From: Paraspadella gotoi
Lineage: Eukaryota > Chaetognatha
Length of the DNA stretch: 64,000 nucleotides
Assembly (NCBI GenBank): GCA_051294375.1
Contig: CM119268.1
Location: forward strand, 7,088,861 to 7,152,860
Direction of reading: 5' to 3'
The stretch's first letter is position 1; each line of letters begins with the position of its first letter. The position numbers and the translations under genes are program-made. The notes beneath the pieces are model-generated. The model did no database searches, had not been told where the DNA came from, and saw only the letters and a list, made by a program, of their open reading frames with translations. This document shows, one piece after another, positions 48,915 to 61,478 of this stretch.

Positions 48915-51900
48915 NNNNNNNNNNNNNNNNNNNNNNNNNNNNNNNNNNNNNNNNNNNNNNNNNNNNNNNNNNNNNNNNNNNNNNNNNNNNNNNNNNNNNN
49001 NNNNNNNNNNNNNNNNNNNNNNNNNNNNNNNNNNNNNNNNNNNNNNNNNNNNNNNNNNNNNNNNNNNNNNNNNNNNNNNNNNNNNNNNNNNNNNNNNNNN
49101 NNNNNNNNNNNNNNNNNNNNNNNNNNNNNNNNNNNNNNNNNNNNNNNNNNNNNNNNNNNNNNNNNNNNNNNNNNNNNNNNNNNNNNNNNNNNNNNNNNNN
49201 NNNNNNNNNNNNNNNNNNNNNNNNNNNNNNNNNNNNNNNNNNNNNNNNNNNNNNNNNNNNNNNNNNNNNNNNNNNNNNNNNNNNNNNNNNNNNNNNNNNN
49301 NNNNNNNNNNNNNNNNNNNNNNNNNNNNNNNNNNNNNNNNNNNNNNNNNNNNNNNNNNNNNNNNNNNNNNNNNNNNNNNNNNNNNNNNNNNNNNNNNNNN
49401 NNNNNNNNNNNNNNNNNNNNNNNNNNNNNNNNNNNNNNNNNNNNNNNNNNNNNNNNNNNNNNNNNNNNNNNNNNNNNNNNNNNNNNNNNNNNNNNNNNNN
49501 NNNNNNNNNNNNNNNNNNNNNNNNNNNNNNNNNNNNNNNNNNNNNNNNNNNNNNNNNNNNNNNNNNNNNNNNNNNNNNNNNNNNNNNNNNNNNNNNNNNN
49601 NNNNNNNNNNNNNNNNNNNNNNNNNNNNGTTGAATAATTTTTCCATTCCGTTGAGAATTCGAGTTTGAACCTTTTCGCGCGGGATTTTTTTTCCCTTGCT
49701 TTATTTTAGTTCGACCTACGTTAGAAACGATTTGTCAATTATTATTAATCGATTTTGGTGTAACGGTTATCAACGTTAGTGTATAGTGTAATTTGAAAGT
49801 AATATTTAGCGTTTTTGTTGATGTTTGGGTATTATCTAAGTCTCGTCTGTTATTGTCATATGTCTCCATATTCGCCAATGTTTTGATCGTCAATTTATCT
49901 CTTGGGAAAAAATCTTACTCTCAAACGACATTGTCTCATTTTGTATGTTACTTTGGATTATTTACAGACAAATATACAACGCTTGCATTAGTTAACCATT
50001 TTATTGAGAGGACCAAATTGAAAATAAAATCTTTTCGTCAAATGCAGTTAATGAAATTGTAAAACTTTTTATCGGTTTATTTCTTTTGTCCGACAAATTG
50101 TAATTTTCCTCAGTGCATTGTCCTAATACTCTCGCATTTCAGTGCATCAGAACCCAGGACTACAGTCAATGACAGAAAATTGAGAAATGGGATTGAAAAT
50201 GAAACAGTTGACGACAAGAAAAAGAAAAGAAAAGAAGAAAGTGAAAGGAAAGGTTCACCTGCTGAAAAAAAAAAAGGAAAGGAAGGAAAGGGCAAAAAGT
50301 GAACTATCGAGGTCAATGGAGAAACCGGATGCTTTCGATTCAGGTGGAACCGAAGACCGGGACAAACTCGGAGATGCAATGTGGAGATGCTTTTGGGGAG
50401 ATGCAATGTGGTGATGCAATNNNNNNNNNNNNNNNNNNNNNNNNNNNNNNNNNNNNNNNNNNNNNNNNNNNNNNNNNNNNNNNNNNNNNNNNNNNNNNNN
50501 NNNNNNNNNNNNNNNNNNNNNNNNNNNNNNNNNNNNNNNNNNNNNNNNNNNNNNNNNNNNNNNNNNNNNNNNNNNNNNNNNNNNNNNNNNNNNNNNNNNN
50601 NNNNNNNNNNNNNNNNNNNNNNNNNNNNNNNNNNNNNNNNNNNNNNNNNNNNNNNNNNNNNNNNNNNNNNNNNNNNNNNNNNNNNNNNNNNNNNNNNNNN
50701 NNNNNNNNNNNNNNNNNNNNNNNNNNNNNNNNNNNNNNNNNNNNNNNNNNNNNNNNNNNNNNNNNNNNNNNNNNNNNNNNNNNNNNNNNNNNNNNNNNNN
50801 NNNNNNNNNNNNNNNNNNNNNNNNNNNNNNNNNNNNNNNNNNNNNNNNNNNNNNNNNNNNNNNNNNNNNNNNNNNNNNNNNNNNNNNNNNNNNNNNNNNN
50901 NNNNNNNNNNNNNNNNNNNNNNNNNNNNNNNNNNNNNNNNNNNNNNNNNNNNNNNNNNNNNNNNNNNNNNNNNNNNNNNNNNNNNNNNNNNNNNNNNNNN
51001 NNNNNNNNNNNNNNNNNNNNNNNNNNNNNNNNNNNNNNNNNNNNNNNNNNNNNNNNNNNNNTGTTTACGTTGTTTACGTCCTGTCGTCGTTACGGCTGGC
51101 GTTTGTCGTTAGATCGGGAACAGGAGAAGCCGGCCTTTTGTGCGTGCGTCGTGCGTGCACCGTGTTCGAGACCGCGCGCGTGTGAGAGCCGAGCCACGGT
51201 GCACGAGCCAGGGTGTGCACTCGCGCGAGCGACGCGGCATTCAACGTGGCAGACAGATGCTCTGGATGTCAACGTGGCACACAACGTAGCGCTCGTTTAG
51301 CGAACGACGTGGCAGTCGACTTAGGGAGCGAACTCGTTTTTCGTTTGGGTGAGTCTGTCGTAAATTCTGATCTCTCACTCTCTTTTTTCCCGCTTGTTGA
51401 GAATCTCCACACTCTTTTGGCATTTTAGTTAGCTTTAAATCGTGTATTGTTCAGTAATTTTAGTTAATAATTGAACTAATGCTAATATTTTAAACAGGTG
51501 ATTGTGGTGATACGTACGTTTAATATTTATAATTCATATTTTTCGATCAAACAGAATTTATATGCAAATGAGGTTCGTAACGAGGCTTGTCGAAAACAAA
51601 CGACCATTCCAATAGGTCTAACTCATTTCCTTCCTTTTCTATTTTCTCTTATCTCTCTTATCTTTGTACTCATCTCTTATCTTAATTATCTGCTATTCTT
51701 TTCTTTTTGTAAATCTCTTCTCCTCTATTCTCTCGACTTATCTATCATTCTTTTCTTTTCTCTCGTGATTTAATTTCGAAGAACAACAAAGCAACAATGA
51801 AAACTCGTTCCCCTCGGACGTTCCATTGACGAAAGCCTCTCACTGAATAAAGTATAAACTCATCTCACAATAAAAATTTTCCCCTCGTTGAATAACGACT

Positions 51901-51986
51901 CACCTCTCCCATCAGAACGGCCTCGTACACTCTGATATGTATCGACGTTAGAGTCGCAAAATGAGATACTACTACTTTATTATGTT

Positions 51987-52025
<39 letters not shown>

Positions 52026-52792
52026 TTATTACCTGCCGCGCGTTCGCCTTTCTCTCATTTTCCTGTCCAGCTACAGAGGTTCCCTCTTCGACGAGTTTAA
52101 AAAAAAAAAGTTTTTATTGGAAAAACGGATTTATTCCAAGTATTTTTTATTTTGTTATTTTCACTTTGGCGACGTTGGTTAAGAGGCGTCGGCATTGGCA
52201 AACTGCGCGCCAGCATCTGTGTAATAATTTGTGTCACTTAACGTTACCATCTGAACCAGCAGCTGTATTGGAAGTTGCAACTCGCCGGTGTACGGCATCG
52301 GAGATGGCATATTCAACAGCGTTGGAATGTGAGTTACAGCTAGCAGTCAGCTCAAACATTGTCATTTGCGTCGGGCGTACTATTAATTTGTAGGTGGCCG
52401 ATATGAAAAAAAAAATTATAATCCGAAATCTGATAATAACAGATAACTTTAATCAAAGTTAAAGTTAAACTATAACTACGTATATTTTTTATTTTTACAT
52501 ACATAGGAGGAAAAGATGAAAAGAATCTTTGGCTTTTTTTAAGAAAGAAATTCTTAAAAAGGTCGTAGGAACAAAGAGAAATAAATAAAGCTCCCGAATA
52601 TCGAAATATATATAAACTCGAATTTCGCGAGAAAAAAAAATGTAAACAACCGAGCGAAAGCAAAATACAGTGAAATATCGCGTGAACATCCGTGAGGATC
52701 GAAGGTAAAGAAAAAGAGAAATAAAAAAAAATTTTGGACAAACATTTCCCGGTTAATCTTTTGAACCCAGACTCGTGCGACGGAATGAAAAA
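48078..52792. repeat. Tandem duplication D1, second copy (with gaps)
   Basis: Collinear with 42595-47830. It contains gaps at 48204-48269, 48915-49628 and 50421-51061 and runs into the gap 52793-53052. It lacks many of the extra single bases of copy 1, for example in homopolymers and doubled letters. It also carries a GA tract at about 51990-52021. Confidence 0.9.
51105..51357 (+). promoter_or_regulatory. CpG-rich block with three ACGTGGCA motifs, D1 copy 2
   Basis: ACGTGGCA occurs at 51244, 51272 and 51307. It contains the ACGT core bound by bZIP factors and resembles the ATF6/XBP1 element. The block ends with TTTGGGTGAGTC (GT about 51351). It is the counterpart of 45955-46226. Confidence 0.4.
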
Positions 52793-53270
52793 NNNNNNNN
52801 NNNNNNNNNNNNNNNNNNNNNNNNNNNNNNNNNNNNNNNNNNNNNNNNNNNNNNNNNNNNNNNNNNNNNNNNNNNNNNNNNNNNNNNNNNNNNNNNNNNN
52901 NNNNNNNNNNNNNNNNNNNNNNNNNNNNNNNNNNNNNNNNNNNNNNNNNNNNNNNNNNNNNNNNNNNNNNNNNNNNNNNNNNNNNNNNNNNNNNNNNNNN
53001 NNNNNNNNNNNNNNNNNNNNNNNNNNNNNNNNNNNNNNNNNNNNNNNNNNNNATTTTGAAAAAAATAAGGAACGAGAGATCGGAAATGCATCGTTAATAT
53101 AATTATAGAAATTGAACTGTTAAATGGAAAGCTTAATTGATTTGATTAAAAATATTTTTTTTAATTGGTATAGCCATTGTTGTAATCCTTTCTTTTCGTT
53201 GTGTTGTAGAGATAACAAAGAAATTATTTAGTTTTCAAACAAAGATTTTATTTTTCATAATTGTACAGGT

Positions 53271-53274
<4 letters not shown>

Positions 53275-53323
<49 letters not shown>
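53275..53323. repeat. (GA)n microsatellite
   Basis: GA array of about 48 bp. Confidence 0.95.
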
Positions 53324-53326
<3 letters not shown>

Positions 53327-53428
53327 CTGTAACAGCGCGGGAAATCACTCAACTGGCACTTGGCAGTTGACGAGAAATCTAAACTACAGAACTTGCTCGT
53401 GAGATAATGATGACAACGCTGACAAAAA

Positions 53429-53994
53429 NNNNNNNNNNNNNNNNNNNNNNNNNNNNNNNNNNNNCGACGACGACGACGACGAAAACCGATGACGTCGTCT
53501 GCTCGAATTTCAAATGAAATTTAAAAATTCATAAGCCAATGATGATCAGGGGGAATCAAATGCAGAAGGAGGGAGAGAGAGAATGAGGCGGCTGANNNNN
53601 NNNNNNNNNNNNNNNNNNNNNNNNNNNNNNNNNNNNNNNNNNNNNNNNNNNNNNNNNNNNNNNNNNNNNNNNNNNNNNNNNNNNNNNNNNNNNNNNNNNN
53701 NNNNNNNNNNNNNNNNNNNNNNNNNNNNNNNNNNNNNNNNNNNNNNNNNNNNNNNNNNNNNNNNNNNNNNNNNNNNNNNNNNNNNNNNNNNNNNNNNNNN
53801 NNNNNNNNNNNNNNNNNNNNNNNNNNNNNAAAAAAAGAAAGAAAGATAGAGAGAAATATAGAAAGAAAGAGAGAAAGAAAATAATAAATAAGGGAAAAAA
53901 ACTGGAAAAATATCGAAGGAAAAANNNNNNNNNNNNNNNNNNNNNNNNNNNNNNNNNNNNNNNNNNNNNNNNNNNNNNNNNNNNNNNNNNNNNN
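53429..53994. other. Gap-rich low-complexity region
   Basis: N at 53429-53464, 53596-53829 and 53925-53994. Between them are CGACGACGA, GA-rich and AAAGAAAG sequences. No gene visible. Confidence 0.9.
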
Positions 53995-54335
53995 AAGTTA
54001 AGCTTGTCGAAACTATTCATTTTAGTTAAATGTATTTTTCGATTAGCACACGTAAAGATTATGTATCATGTTTATGTATATTTAATTATATTAAAGAATG
54101 TGTAACGTTGGGCGGCTCCCTTTAGTGTTTCGTTTTCATTCAAATAAACGACACCGTTCTTTTTATTTAAGAATAAATAAAGGAAAATCTGTAAAATAGC
54201 AGAATAGTTTATAACTAGTTTGGCTTAATTACATATTTAAAAATCCTCAATGAAAACGAGACCTTATTTAATTTTCATACTCGGAAAAAATATCTCATCT
54301 TTGCCCCTCTCTCTGTCCCTTTTAATGACTTTCGA

Positions 54336-54340
<5 letters not shown>
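53995..54340. other. Unassigned AT-rich sequence
   Basis: No supported feature. A short CT tract follows at 54338-54361. Confidence 0.5.
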
Positions 54341-54367
<27 letters not shown>

Positions 54368-54443
54368 GAAATCCATCACGTTTGCTCATGGGAAGATTAT
54401 TGAATCGAATCAGATGATAAATCCAACTGAAGCACCTGAGGAG

Positions 54444-54445
54444 TC

Positions 54446-54522
<77 letters not shown>
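54444..54522. repeat. (GA)n microsatellite
   Basis: GA with GGGAGAGGG interruptions. Confidence 0.95.
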
Positions 54523-54525
<3 letters not shown>

Positions 54526-54611
54526 ATTCCTTGTATTTTTCCCTGTATTTTCGTCCTGCATCGGAATCAATAGATATTTTATTTTGTACAGTTAATATGA
54601 GATTTATTTTA

Positions 54612-54775
54612 AAAAACAAAAAGCGGCGCAAGTAGTCGCTTAGATTTGAAGTTTTTTCCTGTCTTAACAAATGAGTATCTTTAACGTACGTGGACAGACC
54701 GACCGAGAGACATACAGACCGACCGAAATACCGACAGACCGATCGAAAAGAGTACTCGCGGCGTAAGTAAAAAAC
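54612..54775 (+). mobile_element. Dispersed element family H, copy 3
   Basis: AGCGGCGCAAGTAGTCGCTT, AGATTTGAAG, TGTCTTAACAAATGAG, an expanded run of GACAGACCGACCGA words, then GAGTACTCGCGGCGTAAGTA. The segment before the terminal palindrome is shortened. Confidence 0.75.
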
Positions 54776-55555
54776 AGCCAATTAATAACAGCAGATTAAT
54801 GAAAAGGAAGAGAAAATAATAGGATATGAAATAATCGGAAATAAATGTACGAAATACAAGTAATAAAATTAAGGGAAAAAATGCTGCTAGATTACATCTA
54901 CCAAACAGAGTTATAGCCAGAATAAGACGGAGGGGAAAAATAAAAGACAGCGAAAAGGAGAGATGGAGAGAGAGAGAGAAGGAGAAAAACAGTGCCAGGC
55001 GAGAGTGTGAGAGAGAGAGAAAGCGAGGAAGAGACAATGCACGGTAGTGAAATAGAAAAACTGAGCTGANNNNNNNNNNNNNNNNNNNNNNNNNNNNNNN
55101 NNNNNNNNNNNNNNNNNNNNNNNNNNNNNNNNNNNNNNNNNNNNNNNNNNNNNNNNNNNNNNNNNNNNNNNNNNNNNNNNNNNNNNNNNNNNNNNNNNNN
55201 NNNNNNNNNNNNNNNNNNNNNCACACAAAGAGATAAAAACCGTCTCCATCTCATCCCCGCGACCCTAAAAGGAGATAAGCAAAGAAATTCGAAGCCCAAC
55301 TTTTCGTTTGTCAATGACGCTTCACTATCTTGGAGAAAGAAAAGAGAAGGAAGAGCAGAAGAAGGAAGAAGAAGCTGAACAGAAAAAAATGTGGTTTGTC
55401 AAACTTAAAGTTATTCAAGTTTGTTTAAATCTACTTGAATTTACTTGAATTGTATTATTTAATATATCATTATTAACAAGATGGACCTCTTTTTGATTCG
55501 TGAGACTTTGCTGCAGCTTTGGGCGTGTGCGCGTTGGAAATGCAATGCATCGGAA
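54776..55555. other. Unassigned purine-rich sequence with a gap (55070-55221)
   Basis: No supported gene. Confidence 0.5.
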
Positions 55556-55557
55556 TT

Positions 55558-55728
55558 CTGTCTTTTATTCTTTATACGTAGGGGGCGCTAGTAATCGCTG
55601 AGAGTCATGGTTCTCTCCGAGTGTGAAAAAATAACAAAACAGCAACCGAGATAGGATGACCCGAGTTATGAGCATTTGAAACGTAAGTAGGACAGACTAA
55701 CAAACCGACAGACCGAAAAGTTGCTCAG
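55558..55728 (+). mobile_element. Dispersed element family H, copy 4 (diverged)
   Basis: TCTTTTATTCTTTATA, GGGGGCGCTAGTAATCGCTG, AACAGCAACCGA, GGACAGACTAACAAACCGAC and GACCGAAAAGTTGCTC follow the family order. It runs into a GA tract and gap (55742-56018). Confidence 0.6.
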
Positions 55729-56018
55729 AGAGAGAGAGAGANNNNNNNNNNNNNNNNNNNNNNNNNNNNNNNNNNNNNNNNNNNNNNNNNNNNNNNNNNN
55801 NNNNNNNNNNNNNNNNNNNNNNNNNNNNNNNNNNNNNNNNNNNNNNNNNNNNNNNNNNNNNNNNNNNNNNNNNNNNNNNNNNNNNNNNNNNNNNNNNNNN
55901 NNNNNNNNNNNNNNNNNNNNNNNNNNNNNNNNNNNNNNNNNNNNNNNNNNNNNNNNNNNNNNNNNNNNNNNNNNNNNNNNNNNNNNNNNNNNNNNNNNNN
56001 NNNNNNNNNNNNNNNNNN

Positions 56019-56352
56019 TGATGCCTACAATTGTGACAATGACAACAATGATGACGATGGCAACAAAGACTTCTATGACGACTACAGCGATGAAGTTAAT
56101 TAAATAGTTCTCATAGCAATGACTGTGAAGTAGTTTTTCGACGTTTTTCGACGCCAACGACTGTGAAGACGATGACTGGGACGACGACAACGAAGATGAA
56201 AGAGATTACGCCATCTATGATGATGACAGCGACGACGACAGCAACGACGACGACTGTGAAGACGACGACTGGGACGACGACGACGAGAGCGATCACGCCA
56301 ACTACGACGACGACGACGACAGCGACGACGACGACAGCGACGACGACGACCG
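56019..56352. repeat. Imperfect (GAC)n/(ACG)n trinucleotide tract
   Basis: GACGACGA with GATGAC and AACGAC variants. Thr/Met-rich and Val-rich frames on either strand are artefacts. Confidence 0.9.
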
Positions 56353-56609
56353 GGGAGAGAAAGACCGTTAACAAATGACTTTTTGTTCCTCTCACTCAAC
56401 CGTGGTAGATGCTTTTTGAGTGGGCTTGGTAGATGGCGCCAACTTTTGGAGGTGGGGTTTTTGAAATGGGTACAAGGCTTACCTCGTTTCCAAGATTCGT
56501 ACAAATTTTGATCGACACGATTTTGTTTTCGAAAAAGTTTTTATTATTCAGATGTATTTCATAAATTAAATGAAAAAAAGAGGAGGAAAGCTTAAAACCA
56601 ACACTTGAA

Positions 56610-56845
56610 TTGTCAAAAGAAAGAAAGAAAGAAAAGAAAATAAAAGAAAAGAAAAAGAAAGAAAAAGAAAAAAAGAACAATAAAAGAGACAAAGAGCTAC
56701 ATCTANNNNNNNNNNNNNNNNNNNNNNNNNNNNNNNNNNNNNNNNNNNNNNNNNNNNNNNNNNNNNNNNNNNNNNNNNNNNNNNNNNNNNNNNNNNNNNN
56801 NNTTCTTTTCTTTTCTTTTCTTTTCTTTTCTTTTCTTTTGACATT
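56610..56845. repeat. GAAAA and TTTTC tracts around a gap (56706-56802)
   Basis: AAAGAAAAGAAA text before the gap and TTCTTTTCTTTTC after it, so complementary arrays face each other. Confidence 0.88.
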
Positions 56846-56939
56846 ATGTACTTTACCTCTTTTTTCATTAATTTTCATGAATAATGTGAATATCAATATC
56901 AAAATCTTAGAACTTTATACTATTTCCTCCTCGTTTCCT

Positions 56940-57165
56940 TACGTCGTCGTCGTCGTCGTCTTCGTCGTCGTCGTCGTCGTCGTCGCCATCAAATAATCCG
57001 ACGGAGCAGGTGTCATCGAAATAAATGTCTTGTTTACTTTTTGACCGACTTTCTGTCACGATCCATATCATCCTCAAAATCGAAAGAGAGAGAGAGAGAG
57101 AGAGANNNNNNNNNNNNNNNNNNNNNNNNNGGTATGAGCTCACGAGATGCGGAGACTGAGAGAGA
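56940..57165. repeat. (TCG)n, then GA tract with a gap (57106-57130)
   Basis: TCGTCGTCG at 56943-56990 and GA at 57085-57105 and 57160-57174. Confidence 0.92.
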
Positions 57166-57324
57166 GAGAGAGAGACCGGGCCTAAGGGGTTGGGGCTAGG
57201 AACTTCTGTCCTCTTGGGCTCTTTATGGCGAAGCGGTAATGTATGTTAATAATGCTTTATTGATTTTTCTCGTTTAGAAAAAATTTTACGGCGAAATGTC
57301 CCCCGAGGTAGGAGAGGAGAGAAT

Positions 57325-57336
57325 AGAGAGAGAGAG

Positions 57337-57395
<59 letters not shown>
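57325..57395. repeat. (GA)n microsatellite
   Basis: GA array of about 65 bp with a GCGAG near its start. Confidence 0.95.
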
Positions 57396-57399
<4 letters not shown>

Positions 57400-57905
57400 G
57401 AGGGAGTGGGGAGGAACGATAGAGCAGACAAAGAGGTAGAGAGATATAGAGAGGGAGAAAGAAAAATTTGCGCCGAAAAAATTTGTCCTTGTAATATTTT
57501 ATTGCCAGTAGGTTTTAACACGTTGTTTCGTTTATTTATGTTATTGTTTTATCTGTATTATATATTTAAATTTGTTTTCAATTACGATATCAGGAGTTAT
57601 CGCCGAGATTAAGAAACAAATTTTGTATAATATTTTAGTTTCAATTTGAAAAGAATTCCAACGTTTATCTCAATATAATTTCCAGACGGTACGGAACTCG
57701 TCAGCCAAATATTAACAAACACAATACATTAGTTTTTCAGCGTTGACTTTTTTTTTACGTCATTACATTTCTAGATGATATTGTGACTACTTGAAGATTA
57801 AACATTACGTACTAATACCGTCTCAACAATCTGGCGTATATTATCATTTTAAAAAAGGTTCATAATTTACATCTAGGCTGGGTAAACCTTTATAATACAA
57901 CATCA
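57400..57905. other. Unassigned AT-rich sequence
   Basis: No supported gene. Confidence 0.5.
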
Positions 57906-57910
57906 TTAAA

Positions 57911-58426
57911 AGAACAAATTACATTAAGTTGAAAATCCATAACCCGACGAAATAAATGTGTCCCAAGAATATTTCGCTGCTGATTCCATTGAGTTCCATT
58001 CCAAAAATTTTGTTCTCATCGGTTCCACACTCAACATCGTCGCATGGATTCCCTCGTATCTTTTCTACTCCGTTTCACAATAAACCTTCCATTAAATGGA
58101 ACCGACTTACGCCGTTAGCGACGCTTTCACGCCCTCGCGTATCACATGTACCAACCCTTTTTTTTTACCCACCCATCTTAAATCACAATTCCTCGCAAAT
58201 TTGAAACTCACAAACTATTCACTGATTCATAATTCTTTCTCAAATGATTTACGCGGTACCCAAGCGCCCGTCTCTGGGCACTTAACTCACAATTCTTCTA
58301 CAATTTACTACCTGTAGACCAAGTTTCTACCAATATAGTAAAACCTCCCAAACCCCCTGGAATAACCCACCACTGAACCCAACCCACCAAAACTGTAAAT
58401 CGCCCCCAATCGTTAACTGAGCCGCT

Positions 58427-58472
<46 letters not shown>

Positions 58473-58524
58473 CAGCGGATTTTTACGTTTAATCCATCCA
58501 TTTGTATGCATCAACGAGAGCGAG

Positions 58525-58596
<72 letters not shown>

Positions 58597-59174
58597 AAGC
58601 AAAGGAGGGATTGGGAAAAAGGTAATAAGAAAAATTATAATAAAATTTAACAAAAAGTTGAAATAATAATAACATCGATTACAATATTATGATGGGCGAT
58701 GGAAAACGAAGTACGAAGACAAAAAGGGTTTTCATAGATTAACAAGAATGGAAATTAAAATGAGTGTAACGCCCCCGTGACTTTCTTAGCCCGTCTTTTA
58801 TTCTTTATAGTTTTATAATTTCCTGAAGGCGGCGCGAGCAGTCACCTAGATTTGAGTTTTTTTTTCTGTCTTAACAAATGAGCAACCGACTAGGGGACAC
58901 ACAGAAGAGTGTATCATAGAGTTGCTACGCGAGTACTCGCGGCGCAACTAAAAATTAATCTTTTGAAGAATTAATTTAAATGTCGGGGATTATTGTATTG
59001 TATGAAAAAAATTATGGATATAATTTCATGACATCAAAATGTCACGGTAATGTTACAGTAGTGTACTGAGACGTAATACAATATGACAAATGTCAACTAT
59101 GATGCTAATGACAGTTGATAAAAGAAAGAAAAATAGGTTGATGAGCTTAAATATCTCTCTCTCTCTCTAGGAAG
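57911..59174. repeat. Tandem duplication D2, first copy (about 1.26 kb)
   Basis: Collinear with 59175-60449. Landmarks: CATTAAGTTGAAAATCCATA, a (TCG)n tract at 58430-58470, a (GA)n tract at 58530-58592 and a family H element at 58795-58953. The copies differ almost only by one- and two-base indels. The first 500 bp contain no conserved frame. Confidence 0.93.
58795..58953 (+). mobile_element. Dispersed element family H, copy 5
   Basis: TTTATTCTTTATAGTTTTAT, AAGGCGGCGCGAGCAGTC, CTTAACAAATGAGCAACCGA, then TAGAGTTGCTACGCGAGTAC and TCGCGGCGCAACTAAAAA. The terminal palindrome around CGCGAGTACTCGCG is complete. Confidence 0.82.
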
Positions 59175-59784
59175 AGTACAAATTTACATTAAGTTGAAAA
59201 TCCATAACCGACGAAAAATAAATGTGGTCCTCAAGAATTATTTCGCTGCTATTCCTGAGTTTCCATTCCCAAAAATTCTTGTTCTCATCGGTTCCACACT
59301 CAACATTCGTTCGCATGGATTCCCTCGTATGCTTTCTACTCCGCTTTCACAATAAACCTCTTCCATTAAATGGAACGACTTACGCCGTTAGCGACGCTTT
59401 CACAGCCCTCGCGTATCACATGTACCAACCCTTTTTTTTACCCACCCTATCTTAAATCACAATTCCTCGAAATTTGAAACTCAAATCTATAATCCTGATT
59501 ATTTCTATCAATGAATTACCGCGGTACCCAAGCGCCCGTCTCTGGGCACTTAACTCACAATTCTTCTACAATTTACTACCTGTAGACCAAGTTTCTACCA
59601 ATATAGTAAAACCTCAAACCCCCTGAATAACCCACCACTGAACCGCAACCCACAAAAGCTGTAAATCGCCCCCAATCGTTAACTGAGCCGCTTCGTCGTC
59701 GTCGTGTCGTCGTCGTCGTCGTCGTCGTCGTCGTCTCACCAGCGGATTTTTACGTTTAATCCATCCATTTGTATGCAATCAAGC

Positions 59785-59842
<58 letters not shown>

Positions 59843-60449
59843 GAGAGAGAGAGAGAGAGAGTGAGAGAGAGAGAAATAAAGCAAAGGAGGGATTGGGAAA
59901 AAGTAATAAGAAAAATTATAATAAAATTTAACACAAAAAGTTGAAAATAATAATAACATCGATTACAATATTATGATGGGCGATGGAAAACGAAGTACGA
60001 AAGACAAAAAGGGTTTTCATAGATTAACAAGAATGGAAATTAAAATGAGTGTAACGCCCCCGTGACTTTCTTAGCCCGTCTTTTATTCTTTATAGTTTTA
60101 TAATTTCCTGAAGGCGGCGCGAGCAGTCACCTAGATTTGAGTTTTTTTTTTCTGTCTTAAACAAATGAGCAACCGACTAGGGGACACACAGAAGAGTGTA
60201 TCATAGAGTTGCTACAGCGAGTACTCGCGGCGCAACTAAAAATTAATCTTTTGAAGAATTAATTTAAATGTCGGGGATTATTGTATTCGATATGAAAAAA
60301 ATTAATGATATATAATTTCATGACATCAAAATGTCACGGTAATGTTACAGTAGTGGACTGAGACGTAATACAATATGACAAATGTCAACTATGATGCTAA
60401 TAGACAGTTGATCAAGAAAAGAAAAATAGGTTGACCTGAGCTTAAATAA
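59175..60449. repeat. Tandem duplication D2, second copy
   Basis: See 57911-59174. It ends at a gap (60450-60474), which is again typical of an unresolved assembly overlap. Contains (TCG)n at 59695-59737, (GA)n at 59790-59875 and family H at 60072-60243. Confidence 0.93.
60072..60243 (+). mobile_element. Dispersed element family H, copy 6 (duplicate of copy 5)
   Basis: Same as 58795-58953 with a few extra bases, including CTACAGCGAGTACTCGCGGC at the hairpin. Confidence 0.82.
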
Positions 60450-60474
60450 NNNNNNNNNNNNNNNNNNNNNNNNN

Positions 60475-60804
60475 ATCCTCCTCTCTCTCTCCTCTCTCTC
60501 TCTCTCTCTCATCTACTCTTTCTCTGAACTTTCTATCTTTTTTATCTGTTCCTACTTACTTTCAAATCTTCATAAAACTCGGGGTCAATCCTATTCGTTG
60601 CTTTCTTGTTATTTTTTCACACTCCGGTAAAACCATGACTCTTCACGTATTACTACCCCCCTACGTATATATAAATTAAATAAGACAGATATTCTGTGTC
60701 ATTTGCTTTCCAACGCTGCCAACACGCGCCAAAGTCTCAGCAAATTCTCACATTATTCAAAAAGAGTATTCGCATCTTTTTAATAATATATATTAAATAA
60801 GTAC

Positions 60805-60842
<38 letters not shown>

Positions 60843-60845
60843 TTC
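60475..60845. repeat. CT tracts (60478-60512 and 60809-60840) with unassigned sequence between
   Basis: Two CT arrays; nothing else recognised. Confidence 0.85.
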
Positions 60846-60917
60846 CTACTCGTTCTCAATCTCTGTTTGTCATATACTAATGTAAAAATGGAATCGAACG
60901 AAAAGTTGTCTCGTCAT

Positions 60918-60985
60918 TTCCGTCAGTCCGTTCACTTCCGCCAGTTCCGCCAGATCCGGCAGTTCCGGCAGTTCCGGCAGTTCCA
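60918..60985. repeat. 9-bp minisatellite TTCCGGCAG
   Basis: About six units of TTCCGCCAG or TTCCGGCAG. Confidence 0.9.
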
Positions 60986-60989
60986 ACTC

Positions 60990-61478
60990 GTGGAAAAAAA
61001 ACAAAAACAAACAAAAGAACAAAAGTTGAATAATTCATCGAGATGAAAGAGCGAATACGAAAACGAGGCTAGGATCGAAAATGCAACGAGCACTGAATTA
61101 TAATCATCAAAATAACTCGATTAAAAAAAGTGTTTAATAATGATTGTCATAATATTTATTATTAATAAATGTAATTTTTTCGACGGTTTTCATTCTAATA
61201 TAATATAATATAATATCATATAATACATTGAAGAAACAGCTATTTTACAAGAGCATATTCGTTTCCAACAGACATTGTAGAAAGAAAAAAAAATGTTAAC
61301 TACGGATGATGTAAACATAAGATAATAAGATAATCAAATTCCACTTCGGTTTTCATATTGAAATCCATGTCTATTTACTTAAATGCTATAAGTTACAGAC
61401 ATTGTTTACTATAGACATTAGACATTATCCTTAACAAACGTTGTCTGTACCGAAGACAATGAAATATATAATCGATTT
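60990..61478 (-). other. Probable 3' UTR and flank of the exon at 61479-62732
   Basis: AT-rich. On the minus strand AATAAA-type signals occur near 61155-61165 (plus-strand TTTATT), so a 3' UTR of about 320 bases is possible. This is inferred. Confidence 0.35.

Noticed and set aside
52166-52393. Protein-like plus-strand frame (QHLCNNLCHLTLPSEP and following)
   Set aside because: The same locus in the first duplicate (47130-47400) has many indels and does not keep the frame; no acceptor is seen.
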